Source: Paracoccaceae bacterium
Lineage (GTDB): Bacteria; Pseudomonadota; Alphaproteobacteria; Rhodobacterales; Rhodobacteraceae
Reading direction: 5' to 3'
Assembly (NCBI GenBank): GCA_028874915.1
Contig: JAPPHA010000110.1
Location: 1-64,000, forward strand
Length of the DNA: 64,000 nt
The notes beneath the pieces were generated by a model. It saw nothing but the letters and a program-made list of their open reading frames with translations. It had not been told where the DNA came from and did not search any database. Of this stretch, positions 55,175 to 64,000 are shown piece after piece (positions within the stretch are counted from its first letter, which is position 1; every line of letters starts with the position of its first letter). The position numbers were made by a program, and so were the translations under genes.

Positions 55175-55930
55175 TCAGGCCGCGATCCCACGCCGGATCA
55201 GGTTGAGCCCGAGGAGCAGGAACATGATCAGGACAGCGGTTCGAAACCTGCCGGAATCGAGTCGGGCGCGCACCCTTTCACCGGCGGCGAAACCGATGAC
55301 AGCCGGAATGACGAGGAGCGTGGAAAGGACTGCGACGTCGCTCGTAACATGGCCGGCCTGCCAGTAGCTGGCCATCAGAGGAATACTTCCGGCGGCCAGG
55401 AGTGCGCCGGTCACGCGGACGAATTCCTCTTTCGATACCCTGCGCGCGAGCAGGAATATCACCATGGGTGGTCCCCAGATGGCGGTCACCCCACCCATCA
55501 GCCCGGCGGCGGCGCCGGCGGTCAGTTGCCCGGCACGTTCGAATCGGTCCGGCAACGGCGGAATCGTCAGGGACAGGCTGGCAATCGAGAAGATGATGAC
55601 GGCGCTCCCCAGAAGGAGGACCAGGGCCTCGGATGGGAGGCCCTGGGCGAAATTGGCTGTCAGGTAGATGACGACAGCGAGACTTGCGGCGAACGGGATA
55701 TAGCGCCGCCAGGTGGCGATCATCCGTCCGGCCCTGAGCGATTGCCAAAGGTTGGACAGGAGGATCGGAATCAGAGTCAGGGAAATTGCAAGCCTCGGGT
55801 CGAGATACTGGCTCATCATCGAAATCGTAATCGTCGGAAGACCGATTCCGACAATCCCCTTGACCGCGCCGGCCATCAGGAAGACGAACACCGTCAGGGC
55901 CAGGATCTCGGGAACCAGGACTTCGGCCAT
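55175..55930 (-). CDS. TauE/SafE (TSUP) family membrane permease
   Basis: A 251-residue inner-membrane protein with about eight hydrophobic segments in two repeats. The first repeat carries FLMAGAVKGIVGIGLPTITISMM, and the second TAGAAAGLMGGVTAIWGPPMVIFLLARR; the glycine-rich KGxxGxGxPxI and GGxxGxxGPP signatures define the TSUP family. Such permeases export or import sulfite, sulfoacetate or other organosulfur or carboxylate anions. The ATG MAEVLVPEI was chosen; a GTG two codons before is possible. It follows smc on the same strand by 45 bases, so they may be transcribed together, but there is no functional link. Confidence 0.88.
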   Translation of the reverse strand: MAEVLVPEILALTVFVFLMAGAVKGIVGIGLPTITISMMSQYLDPRLAISLTLIPILLSNLWQSLRAGRMIATWRRYIPFAASLAVVIYLTANFAQGLPSEALVLLLGSAVIIFSIASLSLTIPPLPDRFERAGQLTAGAAAGLMGGVTAIWGPPMVIFLLARRVSKEEFVRVTGALLAAGSIPLMASYWQAGHVTSDVAVLSTLLVIPAVIGFAAGERVRARLDSGRFRTAVLIMFLLLGLNLIRRGIAA

Positions 55931-55975
55931 CGTCACGAGCCGTCCGGGATTGTGCCGGGATCCGGCTGGACGGCT

Positions 55976-58900
55976 TCAAGAGGCGGCAAGATCTTCTGCG
56001 CGTCGCAGGTCGACGGAAACCAACTGACTCACACCCTGTTCCGCCATGGTAACGCCGAACAGGCGGTCCATGCGGGCCATCGTAATGGCGTGGTGGGTGA
56101 TGATCACGAAGCGCGTGTCCGTTCGCCGGTTCATTTCATCCAGGAGTTTGCAAAAACGGGTGACATTGGCGTCGTCGAGCGGCGCATCAACCTCGTCGAG
56201 GACGCAAATCGGTGACGGATTGACCAGGAATACGGCAAAAACAAGCGCGATTGCCGTCAGAGTCTGTTCACCACCGGAGAGGAGCGAAAGCGTCGACAGC
56301 TTTTTTCCGGGCGGCTGGCAGAAGACATCCAGTTCGGCGCCGAGCGGATCCTCGCCTTCCACCATCTCGAGCCGTGCCTGGCCCCCGCCAAACAGTTTCT
56401 CGAACAAGACGCCGAAGTTGCTGTTGACCTCGGCGAAGGCGCGGCGAAGCCGGTCGCGGCCATCGCGATTGAGACTTGTGATGGCGGACCGAAGCTTGGC
56501 GACAGCACCTTCCAGGTCGTCCCGTTCGCCGGCAAGGGAATCCCGTTCACCTGCCAGCCTCAGGGCATCTTCTTCTGCTCTGAGGTTGACCGCACCCAGA
56601 GCATCGCGCTGACGTCGGAAGCGGATGATGTCCGCTTCCAGGCTGGAGACCTCGGGCAGGGAATCGTCCGCTGCGGCGAGGTCGATCGTGAGTTCGGCGG
56701 CAAGATCGGCAGGCTCGGTTCCGGCGTCGTCACGGATCCGGGCGGCAACGGCCTCAACCTGTTCAGCCGCAGCCTCCACGACGGCTTCGGCGCGCGCCAG
56801 GTCTGCGCGAGCATCGGCCGCAAGCCGTTCCTCCGTCCGCTCCCGGTCTTCGGCTTTCCGAGTCGCCGTCTCGGCAAGGGCCTGGGCATCGGCGGTCGCC
56901 GATTGCCGGGTCTCGGCCTCGCGGATCCGTTCGGCAAGCTGCTCCCGCCGGCTGGCGATTGTTTCCGGACGGGTCTTCGCCTCGGCGAACCGGTTCTCGG
57001 CATCTTGCCGACGGTTTCGCAGATCCTCGATGCGCCGGTCCGCCGCCCTCTGTCGCCGAAGCCACCCGTCTCGTTCCCTGGCGACTTCGTCGATCCGCTG
57101 GCGACGTGTCTCGGCCTCGCGGGTGAGCGCTTCATGCCGCGACCGACGGGAGATCATGTCCTGTCGCGCCAACGAAACCTGTTCCCGGGCCGCGTCGACG
57201 TCCGCCTGTTTCGCGTCAGGATCGCCCGACTCCCGGAGCGCAGCGTCGGCTTCCGTGAGGTCGGATTCGGCGGCGGCGAGTTCTTCCCCAAGCCGTTCTT
57301 CGGCCAGCGCCAGCGCTTCCAGCTTTCCGGCCAGCATGGCCCTGTCCGCCTCGGCGTTCGCCAAACTGCGTGATGCCTCGATCATTTCGAGATCGGCATC
57401 CTTTCGCCGGTTTCGCGCCGCCGCCTCTTCGGTGCCCGCGGCCGACAGTGTCTCATTGGCCGCCGCCAGCACCCCCGCTGCGTCGTTCATCCGGACCTTG
57501 GCTTCGGCAAGCGAGTTCCGGAGGTCGTCGAGGCGGTTGATCTGGCGGAAATGTTCCGCCGACCGGGACGGCGCATCATGGGCCGATGTACGGTACCCGT
57601 CCCATCGCCACATGTCGCCTCCGGGGCTGACCAGTCGCTGTCCGGGGCGGAGAACGCGCTGCAACCGGTCTCCCGTGTCGGTATCGACCAGCCCGACCTG
57701 GCGAATGCGCCGGGTCAGGACAGGCGGGGCCTCCACATGGGACTCGAGCGTTCGGGCTCCGGCGGGCAGGGGTTCCGGATCGGGATCATCGGGCAGGCTC
57801 ACCCAACCGGACAGCGGTCCGGTTTCACGCCCAGAATCGGGGTCGGCCATGGGACGCGACAACTCGTCACCGAACGCGGCGCCGAGCGCGGCCTCATGCC
57901 CGGGGTCTACGCGAACGCTGTCGATGATCTGACCATCCTCGCCTTTCGATGACTCGAGGACGCGTTCGAGTGCGGCGACCTCCGCGGTGAGTGCGGAGAC
58001 GGCGCCGTCGAATTCCGAATGCGCGATCCAGGCATCGCTCGCGGCCGCCTGGGCATCGGCCCGCCGGACCGAAGCCTCTGCCAAATGCGACTCGGAATCG
58101 GCAACCGACTCTCGCGCCGCCGTGTCACGGATGCGAGCTGTTGCGATCGTCCCGTCGGATTCGTCGAGTTTGGACCGGAGTTCCACCAAGCGATCCCCGG
58201 TCTCCGCAACCCGGTCGGCTCGCCGTTCGAAGACGGTTCGCGCTTCCGCATGACGGCGATCCGCAGAATGGCGCCTGGCGATGATTTCGGCCAATTCTCC
58301 GGCAAGGGATTCATGGGCCGATTCCAGCGATTGGAGCCTCTCGGCAGCAGTCCGAACTGCCGTTCGGGCGGTCTCTTCCCGTTCCGGATGATCGGCGATC
58401 GCCACTTCCAGGGCTTCGCGTTCCTTGTCGAGCCGGTCCAGGCTGGTCTTTGCATCGCTTCCGAGCGCGGTCTCCCGATCAAGATCCTGGCCCAACTGGC
58501 GAATCTGGTTCTCAAGACTGCGGATGGACTGACGGGCGCGTTCCTCCTCATCGGCGAGGCCGGCGTAATCGAGGCGGAACCGGTCGAGGACGGCCGTGGC
58601 GCCCGCGCTCTCGGAGAGGGCAGATTTCAGGCGTTCCTGCGCGGCCTCCCGTTCCTTCGCGGCCGCCAGGGCCCGGGCCTGGGCGTCGGCCACGGACGCG
58701 GTTGCTGCGGCTATCGCGGTTTGGGCGGCCAGATGCGCGTTGTCGGCGTCCCGCCAGCGCCGAAGAAGCAACAGCCCCTCCGACCGGCGGAGCCGGGCAC
58801 CGATCTCCCGGTAGCGGGCCGCCTGACGGGCCTGACGGTCAAGGGACGCGAGCTGTCCCTCGAGCTGGGCGATGATTTCGGCGACCTTCTCCAGATTGGC

Positions 58901-59464
58901 CTCGGCACCGCCCAGTTTCAGTTCGGCTTCATGCCGCCGCTGATGCAGACCGGCGATCCCGGCAGCCTCCTCGAGGAGTTGGCGTCGCGATGCCGGTCGG
59001 GCATTGACAAGGTCCGCGATCTGCCCCTGGCGCACAAGCGCCGGAGAATGGGCGCCCGTGGACGCGTCAGCGAAAAGCCGGCGGACATCGCGGGCGCGGA
59101 TTTCCTTTCCGTTGGCGCGAAAGGCCGACCCAATGTCGCGCGTGATTCGCCGCGCGACGTCAACGGAACGGACCCCGTCGAAGCCATCGAGCGACAACCC
59201 GGCCGCCGCCTGGATCGAGAGCACGACTTCGGCAAAGTTCCGGGCCGGCCGGCTGTTGGTCCCATTGAAGATCACGTCTTCCATTCCGCCGCCGCGCATC
59301 GATGTTGGCCGGGTCTCGCCCATGACCCAGCGCAGGGCTTCAAGGAGATTCGACTTTCCGCAGCCGTTTGGACCGACGAGCCCGGTCAGGCCGTCGGCGA
59401 TGATCAGTTCGGTGGGATCGACGAAGCTCTTGAACCCGTTGAGACGGAGTTTGCTGAACTGCAA
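55976..59464 (-). CDS. smc: Chromosome segregation protein SMC
   Basis: SMC is the ATPase arm of the condensin-like complex that organises and segregates chromosomes with ScpA and ScpB. The 1162-residue protein shows Walker A GLVGPNGCGKSNLLEALRWVMGE near residue 30, long coiled coils rich in Ala, Glu and Arg, a hinge near the middle (DPGHEAALGAAFGDEL, RVLRPGQRLVSPGGDMWRWDG), a second coiled coil, then the signature LSLLSGGEQTLTAIALVFA and Walker B SPICVLDEVDAPLDDANVTRF. The start is a TTG giving MQFSKLRLNGFKSFVD, the family's normal N-terminus; the frame is open far upstream but without similarity. ScpA/B are not in the window. Confidence 0.96.
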   Translation of the reverse strand: MQFSKLRLNGFKSFVDPTELIIADGLTGLVGPNGCGKSNLLEALRWVMGETRPTSMRGGGMEDVIFNGTNSRPARNFAEVVLSIQAAAGLSLDGFDGVRSVDVARRITRDIGSAFRANGKEIRARDVRRLFADASTGAHSPALVRQGQIADLVNARPASRRQLLEEAAGIAGLHQRRHEAELKLGGAEANLEKVAEIIAQLEGQLASLDRQARQAARYREIGARLRRSEGLLLLRRWRDADNAHLAAQTAIAAATASVADAQARALAAAKEREAAQERLKSALSESAGATAVLDRFRLDYAGLADEEERARQSIRSLENQIRQLGQDLDRETALGSDAKTSLDRLDKEREALEVAIADHPEREETARTAVRTAAERLQSLESAHESLAGELAEIIARRHSADRRHAEARTVFERRADRVAETGDRLVELRSKLDESDGTIATARIRDTAARESVADSESHLAEASVRRADAQAAASDAWIAHSEFDGAVSALTAEVAALERVLESSKGEDGQIIDSVRVDPGHEAALGAAFGDELSRPMADPDSGRETGPLSGWVSLPDDPDPEPLPAGARTLESHVEAPPVLTRRIRQVGLVDTDTGDRLQRVLRPGQRLVSPGGDMWRWDGYRTSAHDAPSRSAEHFRQINRLDDLRNSLAEAKVRMNDAAGVLAAANETLSAAGTEEAAARNRRKDADLEMIEASRSLANAEADRAMLAGKLEALALAEERLGEELAAAESDLTEADAALRESGDPDAKQADVDAAREQVSLARQDMISRRSRHEALTREAETRRQRIDEVARERDGWLRRQRAADRRIEDLRNRRQDAENRFAEAKTRPETIASRREQLAERIREAETRQSATADAQALAETATRKAEDRERTEERLAADARADLARAEAVVEAAAEQVEAVAARIRDDAGTEPADLAAELTIDLAAADDSLPEVSSLEADIIRFRRQRDALGAVNLRAEEDALRLAGERDSLAGERDDLEGAVAKLRSAITSLNRDGRDRLRRAFAEVNSNFGVLFEKLFGGGQARLEMVEGEDPLGAELDVFCQPPGKKLSTLSLLSGGEQTLTAIALVFAVFLVNPSPICVLDEVDAPLDDANVTRFCKLLDEMNRRTDTRFVIITHHAITMARMDRLFGVTMAEQGVSQLVSVDLRRAEDLAAS

Positions 59465-59684
59465 GGAATGGCTCGTTGTGACGGCTCGTGGCCCGGTTTC
59501 GGTCCTCGCGGGGAATTGGCGGTCAAATCCGGGGAAAGTCAACCGGGATGAACTGGAAGGTTGGCATACGGGCACCGTCCCGGGACCCATCGGGACGGGA
59601 TGCATCCAAAGTTGCCGGCAGACCTTGCAGGAGGCAGAGAGGCGGGCAAATTCGCTTGACCCTTGCGGAACTCGGGTCCACAAG

Positions 59685-59895
59685 AACCGGGCAAGGTTCC
59701 CCGCGAGAATGCCAAGCATTCGGGGATGAAACGGGAATGCGGTAGGGGTTGACCGAAATCCGAGGAACCCCCGGCCGCAGCCGCCCCCGCGACTGTTGCG
59801 GTGAGTGCCCGTCCGTAACCACTGGCGACAGCCGGGAAGGGGGACGACGCGCGAAGACCCGCGAGCCAGGAGACCGGCCCTGCGCCAGTGCTGCG
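59685..59895 (+). promoter_or_regulatory. Cobalamin (B12) riboswitch
   Basis: The conserved core is clear on the plus strand: GGAATGCGGT then CCGAAATCC, GCCGCCCCCGCGACTGT, GTGAGTGCC, CCACTGG, CCGGGAAGG and, most diagnostic, CGAAGACCCGCGAGCCAGGAGACCGGCC. These are the invariant parts of the cobalamin aptamer. It lies 140 bases before hupE. Right after the aptamer a perfect CAGTGC-TGCG-GCACTG hairpin (59886-59901) could be the expression platform; no T-run follows, so control of translation is more likely than termination. Exact ends are approximate. Confidence 0.93.
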
Positions 59896-60032
59896 GCACT
59901 GACCAACGACAACGGACGGGGTGTTCCGTGATGGTGAAGGCACTGCCGCCGGCCGACGTTTCGGCGGTGGTCATTCCCTTGCCGGCGGTTCCTCCCGACG
60001 CCTGAACTGACGACGCCCCTGGAGGAGACGCC
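59896..60032 (+). other. Leader between riboswitch and hupE, with a possible small ORF
   Basis: A GTG-started frame of 29 codons (59921-60010, VFRDGEGTAAGRRF...) and an overlapping ATG-started frame of 24 codons (59931-60005) lie here. Both are unassigned. One might be a leader peptide, or the stretch may only be riboswitch output sequence. Confidence 0.25.
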
Positions 60033-60695
60033 ATGAACAAGCTGTTCGCCGAATTGCCGGTCATTGCTGCCGCGACGTTTTTTGTGGCCGGCCCGGCCTT
60101 CGCACACCATCCGCTGGCCGGTGCGCCCATGGAGACATTCGTCCATGGGGTTCTGTCGGGTATCGGTCATCCGGTGATCGGGTTCGACCATCTGTTTTTT
60201 GTTGCTTTGGTGGGTCTCGCGGCAGCATTGGCCGGCAGGTTGGTCCTGCTGCCTGTGGGCTACATTGCCGCCATGCTGGCGGGAACGCTGCTCAGCACGG
60301 CCGGCCTGGCGCTGCCGATGGTCGAGGCGGCCATCGCGTTGTCTTTGCTCGCCCTCGGTGGCGTTCTGGTTCGCGGCCGCGGGCTCGAAACCATTCCGGC
60401 GTTGCTGGTGTTCGTCGGTTTCGGCCTGTTCCATGGATCCGCCTTCGGGGCCAGCGTGGCCGGCCAGGAATCGGCGCTCGGGGCGCCGGTCCTCATCGGT
60501 TATCTGCTTGGCCTCGGCGGGATCCAGTATCTGATCAGCCTCGGTTGCGGTTGGGGTGCCGGAAAGGCGTGGGACCTGCGCCATCCGGATCGGTCGGAAC
60601 CCCGGATTGCCGGGGCCGCCGTCGCCGGTGTCGGCCTGTTCCTGGTCCTCGAGATTGCGGAGGTTGCAACGTTTGCGGCACTTGGCGTGGGCTGA
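60033..60695 (+). CDS. hupE: HupE/UreJ family metal permease, probable cobalt importer
   Basis: A 220-residue membrane protein of the HupE/UreJ family, which imports Ni2+ or Co2+. A signal-like N-terminus (IAAATFFVAGPAFA) precedes AHHPLAGAPMETFVHGVLSGIGHPVIGFDHLFFVALVGLAAAL, carrying the conserved His and Asp residues (HP...G.DH.FF) of the metal path, then FVGFGLFHGSAFG and five or six further helices. TGGAGGAGA precedes the ATG. Being first behind a cobalamin riboswitch, followed by cobW and cobN, indicates cobalt as substrate: low B12 would switch it on. Confidence 0.9.
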   Translation: MNKLFAELPVIAAATFFVAGPAFAHHPLAGAPMETFVHGVLSGIGHPVIGFDHLFFVALVGLAAALAGRLVLLPVGYIAAMLAGTLLSTAGLALPMVEAAIALSLLALGGVLVRGRGLETIPALLVFVGFGLFHGSAFGASVAGQESALGAPVLIGYLLGLGGIQYLISLGCGWGAGKAWDLRHPDRSEPRIAGAAVAGVGLFLVLEIAEVATFAALGVG

Positions 60696-60791
60696 GGCCA
60701 TTACGGAAAGTTGGCCATCCGATACGCGGAATCGCGCCGAGACAGACGCAGGCCCGGCTGGTTCCGGTCGGTGGATTCGGGAGATTCGCAG

Positions 60792-61874
60792 ATGACGGCA
60801 CGGATTCCCGTGACGATCCTGACGGGCTTTCTCGGTTCGGGAAAGACGACTCTGGTCCGCCACATTCTGGCCCATGCCGAAGGCCGGCGGATTGCACTCG
60901 TCATCAACGAATTCGGCGACCTCGGGGTGGATGCGGATCTCATCGACGGCTGCTACGATGCCGCCTGCGACGCCGGGGACATAGTCGAGCTTACCAACGG
61001 CTGCATCTGCTGCACGGTTTCGGAGGATTTCGTCCCGGCCATGGAGTCGATCCTCGCCCGGACGCCGCCGCCCGATCACATTGTCGTCGAGACCTCGGGG
61101 CTCGCACTGCCTCAACCCCTGATTCGGGCGTTTACCTGGCCCGGGCTGAAGACTCGGTTGACGGTCGACGGGGTCGTCGTGCTGGTCGATGGCAGAGCAG
61201 TCGCCGATGGCCGTTTTGCCCACGACCCCGGGGCAGTCGACCGGCAACGGCGTGCCGACGAGAGTCTCGATCATGAATCCCCCCTCCTCGAATTGTTCGA
61301 GGACCAGATGGTCTCGGCGGACATCATCGTCCTGAACAAGACCGACCTTCTCGAACCGCCGACGGTGGCTGCGCTTGCCAGGCAAATGGAACGGGATTCG
61401 AGAAACGGCACTCGGGTGGTGACGGCAAGCCGGGCCAGATTGCCCGTGGAGATCGTGCTCGGGCTCCGGGCAGAGGCGGAGTCGGACACCGAATCCCGGC
61501 ATGAACGGCACCACGAACATCATGACGATGACGGAGACGGAACGGCAACTCATGGCGAAGAGGATCATGGGGAATTCGACAGTTTTGTCGTCGAGTTGGG
61601 TGCCGTCGATGCGCCGAATGTTCTTGTCGACCGGATCGCCGGTGCGGTTTCGAGGCATCCCATTCTACGGGTGAAAGGATTTGCTGCCGTCACGGGGCGG
61701 CCGATGCGGCTCGCGGTCCAGGCGGCGGGACCGAGGGTTGACCACTACTTTGACCGCCCGTTCCTGCCCGATGAGGCACGGATCTCGCGACTGGTCGTCA
61801 TCGGAATGGGCGGGCTTGATCGGACGGCCATCGAAGCCGAATTGACGGGATCCTCTTCCGTCGCGTCATGCTGA
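60792..61874 (+). CDS. cobW: CobW-type GTPase metallochaperone
   Basis: A 360-residue COG0523 GTPase that delivers cobalt for cobalamin synthesis. P-loop VTILTGFLGSGKTTLVRHILAH, the metal-binding CxCC motif in LTNGCICCTVSEDF, VVETSGLALPQPLIRAF, DIIVLNKTDLLE with NKxD, and a histidine/aspartate-rich loop (RHERHHEHHDDDGD, then HGEEDHGE) near residues 238-262 for metal binding are all seen, and the C-terminal CobW_C domain. A weak GGGAG precedes the chosen ATG. It is in the riboswitch-controlled run and overlaps the GNAT gene by seven bases. Confidence 0.94.
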   Translation: MTARIPVTILTGFLGSGKTTLVRHILAHAEGRRIALVINEFGDLGVDADLIDGCYDAACDAGDIVELTNGCICCTVSEDFVPAMESILARTPPPDHIVVETSGLALPQPLIRAFTWPGLKTRLTVDGVVVLVDGRAVADGRFAHDPGAVDRQRRADESLDHESPLLELFEDQMVSADIIVLNKTDLLEPPTVAALARQMERDSRNGTRVVTASRARLPVEIVLGLRAEAESDTESRHERHHEHHDDDGDGTATHGEEDHGEFDSFVVELGAVDAPNVLVDRIAGAVSRHPILRVKGFAAVTGRPMRLAVQAAGPRVDHYFDRPFLPDEARISRLVVIGMGGLDRTAIEAELTGSSSVASC

Positions 61875-62344
61875 CCATCGCTGCGGAGTCGACCCTGACC
61901 GCCGAGGCCAGGGACCTGATTGCCGGGAGCGAGGCGGTGCTGCGATCCGTCTACCCGCCGGAGGCCTGTTTTTCATTCAGTCCGGAAGAACTGATGAAAG
62001 CCGGTTCCACGTTTCTCGTCGCCCGTATGGCGGAAGCGGGTGACGCGAGATCGGCCGGAACGGCTGTCGGCTGCGCGGCCCTGGTCAGTTGTGACGGCTA
62101 CGGCGAGATCAAGCGGCTTTTCGTCGAGCCGGCATGGCGCGGCCACGGAATCGGCCGGGCCCTCATGGCGCGCATTGAGTCAGAGGCAGCAGGGCAGGGC
62201 CTGCCGATGGTCCGGCTGGAGACCGGCGCCCGGCTCGCCGCCGCCGTCCGACTCTACGAGACCCTGGGTTACCAGGAGTGCGGGCGGTTCGGCGATTACA
62301 CGGGCCATCCGTCCAGCCTGTTCATGGAGAAACGCCTCGCGTGA
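61868..62344 (+). CDS. GNAT family N-acetyltransferase
   Basis: A 158-residue acetyl-CoA-dependent transferase. The acetyl-CoA motif A region is EIKRLFVEPAWRGHGIGRALMARIESEAAG (the RGHGIG loop binds the pyrophosphate), followed by LPMVRLETGARLAAAVRLYETLGYQECGRFGDY and the usual C-terminal SLFMEKRL. Start overlaps the end of cobW, and its stop abuts the cobN ATG (TGATG), so it is translationally linked to cobalt genes. The substrate is unknown; members next to cob genes are common, but a role in B12 synthesis is not established. Confidence 0.88.
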   Translation: MLTIAAESTLTAEARDLIAGSEAVLRSVYPPEACFSFSPEELMKAGSTFLVARMAEAGDARSAGTAVGCAALVSCDGYGEIKRLFVEPAWRGHGIGRALMARIESEAAGQGLPMVRLETGARLAAAVRLYETLGYQECGRFGDYTGHPSSLFMEKRLA

Positions 62345-64000
62345 TGCATCTGCTGCAGGCCAGGCCGGGACGGATCGACGACGATCGTGAGGCCGTTGAT
62401 CTTGGCCAGACGCCGGCTGACCTGCTGTTCCTGTCGGCGGCCGATACCGAACTTGCTGCCCTTGCCGCAGCAAGGGACGAACTCGGGGCCGCTGCCGGCA
62501 GCCTTCGCCTCGCCAGTCTCGCCCATCTCCGGCACCCGTTTTCCATCGACCGGCACATTTCGGATTGCGCACTGGGATGCCGGCTGGTGATCGCCCGCAT
62601 TCTCGGTGGTCGCGACTACTGGCCCTACGGAGCCGAGCAATACGCCGCACGGCTCGGCGAGGCGGGCATCCCCTTCGCCGCCCTGCCCGGCGACGACAAG
62701 CCGGATGACGGTCTTCGGCGGATCTCGACGATCGGTGATGACGATTGGGAAAACCTCTGGGCCTACCTGGTAGAGGGCGGGTCCGAGAATACCCGCAACT
62801 TCCTGCTTTATGCCCGCTCGCTGCTGGCAAACGGCGAACGGCCGCCACTGGCCCGGCCGTTACTCCGGGCCGGAGTCTACTGGCCGGGTTCCGGCGTTAC
62901 CGATCTCGACCGACTCCGGGCGAACTGGATCGACGGGGCGCCTGTCGTGCCCCTGATCTTTTACCGGGCTCTCGTGCAGGGTGCCGGGCTGCATCCGATC
63001 AACCGCCTGGTCCGGGCCCTCGTCCGGCGACGCCTCAATCCGTTGCCGCTATTCGTGGTCTCCCTTCGGGACGAGGTTTCGGCCGCAACGCTCGACAGCG
63101 TCTTCCGGCGAGCCCCGCCGTCGGTGATCCTGAACGGCACTGCGTTTGCGGCCGGAAGTCCCGACCCGGAGGCTGCGGCCGGGATGACCAACCCTCTGAT
63201 CCGGGAATCGGCCGCCATGGCGCCGGTGCTCCAGCTGGTTTTCTGCGGTGCCTCCGAAGAGGCCTGGCGAGAATCCGCGGCGGGCCTGGGTCCCCGGGAC
63301 ATCGCCATGCATGTCGCCTTGCCGGAGGTCGATGGACGGGTTTTGACCCGCGCCGTGTCCTTCAAGGACGAAGCCTACTTCGACACGGCGACCGAGTGTC
63401 CGATTGCCACGTACCGGGCGCGGGGCGACCGCGTTGCCTTCGTTGCCGAACTGGCGGAGGCCTGGACTCGCCTCCGTCGGATAGCGGCAGCGGACCGGCG
63501 GATCGGCATTGTCGTTGCCAACTATCCGAATCGGGATGGACGGATCGCCAATGGCGTTGGCCTTGATACCCCGGCGTCGGCCGATCACGTGATCCGGCTC
63601 CTGAAGGCAGAGGGGTACCGGGTCGACGAGGAGCCCCGGAGCGGTAGCGCCCTGATGGAATGCCTGCTGGCCGGTCCCACCAATGCCGCGGAATCGGAGG
63701 AGTCCCGACCCGGAGGCGTCCATTTGCCGCTCGCGGCATATCTCAAGCGCTACGCGGATCTGCCCTGGGAGGTGCGCGACCGCATTGAATCCCGTTGGGG
63801 ACAGCCGGACGAAGACCCGTCCTTCGTCCAGGGCGGCTTTCGCCTGCCGATTCACCTGTTCGGAAACCTCGCGGTGGGAATTCAGCCCGCACGGGGCTAC
63901 AACATCGACCCGAAGGAAACCTACCACTCGCCCGACCTGCCGCCCCCGCACAATTACCTGGCCTTCTATTTTTGGCTCCGGCAGGTCTTCGACTGTCACG
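62344..64000 (+). CDS. cobN: Cobaltochelatase subunit CobN (3' end outside the window)
   Basis: CobN is the large subunit of the ATP-dependent aerobic cobaltochelatase that inserts cobalt into hydrogenobyrinic acid a,c-diamide together with CobS and CobT. The first 552 codons are present of a protein usually about 1200-1400 residues long. Family blocks are SLAHLRHPFSIDRHISDCALGCRLVIARILGGRDYW, FAALPGDDKPDD, RAGVYWPGSG, PLFVVSLRD, IGIVVANYPNRDGRIANGVGLDTP and HLFGNLAVGIQPARGYNIDPKETYHSPDLPPPHNYLAFYFWLR, where the aerobic H-chelatase signature ends the window. No interruption is seen. It belongs to the riboswitch-controlled transcript. cobS and cobT are not visible. Confidence 0.95.
   Translation, partial: MHLLQARPGRIDDDREAVDLGQTPADLLFLSAADTELAALAAARDELGAAAGSLRLASLAHLRHPFSIDRHISDCALGCRLVIARILGGRDYWPYGAEQYAARLGEAGIPFAALPGDDKPDDGLRRISTIGDDDWENLWAYLVEGGSENTRNFLLYARSLLANGERPPLARPLLRAGVYWPGSGVTDLDRLRANWIDGAPVVPLIFYRALVQGAGLHPINRLVRALVRRRLNPLPLFVVSLRDEVSAATLDSVFRRAPPSVILNGTAFAAGSPDPEAAAGMTNPLIRESAAMAPVLQLVFCGASEEAWRESAAGLGPRDIAMHVALPEVDGRVLTRAVSFKDEAYFDTATECPIATYRARGDRVAFVAELAEAWTRLRRIAAADRRIGIVVANYPNRDGRIANGVGLDTPASADHVIRLLKAEGYRVDEEPRSGSALMECLLAGPTNAAESEESRPGGVHLPLAAYLKRYADLPWEVRDRIESRWGQPDEDPSFVQGGFRLPIHLFGNLAVGIQPARGYNIDPKETYHSPDLPPPHNYLAFYFWLRQVFDCH

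Noticed and set aside
58019-59551. Open frame of 510 codons opposite smc
   Set aside because: It is the antisense shadow of smc, caused by high GC and strong third-position bias; no family resemblance and no ribosome-binding site.

Overview
The window is GC-rich and densely coding. Its housekeeping genes point to an alphaproteobacterium: purH, a heparinase-like gene and rsmB together; rbfA-truB; dapB, rpsO and pnp; smc; and the aerobic cobalt-insertion gene cobN under a cobalamin riboswitch. Many ABC and TRAP uptake systems next to catabolic enzymes suggest a heterotroph that scavenges small organic acids, amides and methylated or N-containing compounds. A marine or host-associated habitat is possible but cannot be shown from this sequence.

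Layout. (1) 0-11 kb: the tail of an outer-membrane beta-barrel, a fumarylacetoacetate-hydrolase-like gene divergent from a GntR regulator, an ABC importer with two permeases, then an amidase, an amidohydrolase and an MlrC-type metallopeptidase. (2) 11-21 kb: a decayed LysR gene, a secreted nucleotidase-like protein, and a seven-gene minus-strand operon (ABC importer, FAD oxidoreductase, CoA-transferase, enoyl-CoA hydratase, ferredoxin). (3) 21-25 kb: a fused TRAP permease with a TAXI binding protein. (4) 25-30 kb: purH, heparinase-like, rsmB. (5) 30-31.5 kb: remnants of a ROK repressor and a CoA-transferase. (6) 31.6-36.9 kb: a five-gene Lol/MacB-like envelope operon. (7) 37-41 kb: UPF0158, an XRE-ImmA protease with a PIN-domain partner, and an SDHAF4-like protein. 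(8) 41-44.4 kb: an EamA transporter, DUF1643, truB and rbfA. (9) 45.2-50.7 kb: a LysR-governed catabolic island (Rieske ferredoxin, M24 enzyme related to DMSP lyase DddP, PanB-like protein, membrane diiron oxygenase, class II aldolase). (10) 51-59.5 kb: dapB, rpsO, pnp, a TauE/SafE permease and smc. (11) 59.7-64 kb: a cobalamin riboswitch followed by hupE, cobW, a GNAT gene and cobN, which runs off the window.

How the parts work together. Each catabolic block pairs an uptake system or a regulator with the enzymes that probably use its substrate, but no substrate is certain. The best candidate for an undescribed system is the 45.2-50.7 kb island: a two-component hydroxylase/demethylase (diiron protein plus Rieske ferredoxin) with three unusual carbon-cleavage or hydrolysis enzymes, lying between rbfA-truB and dapB-rpsO-pnp. 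The long non-coding gaps are not empty. At least four hold recognisable remains of genes broken by stops and frameshifts, so this genome appears to be losing regulators and transporters. No tRNA, rRNA, CRISPR array, insertion sequence or replication origin was recognised.
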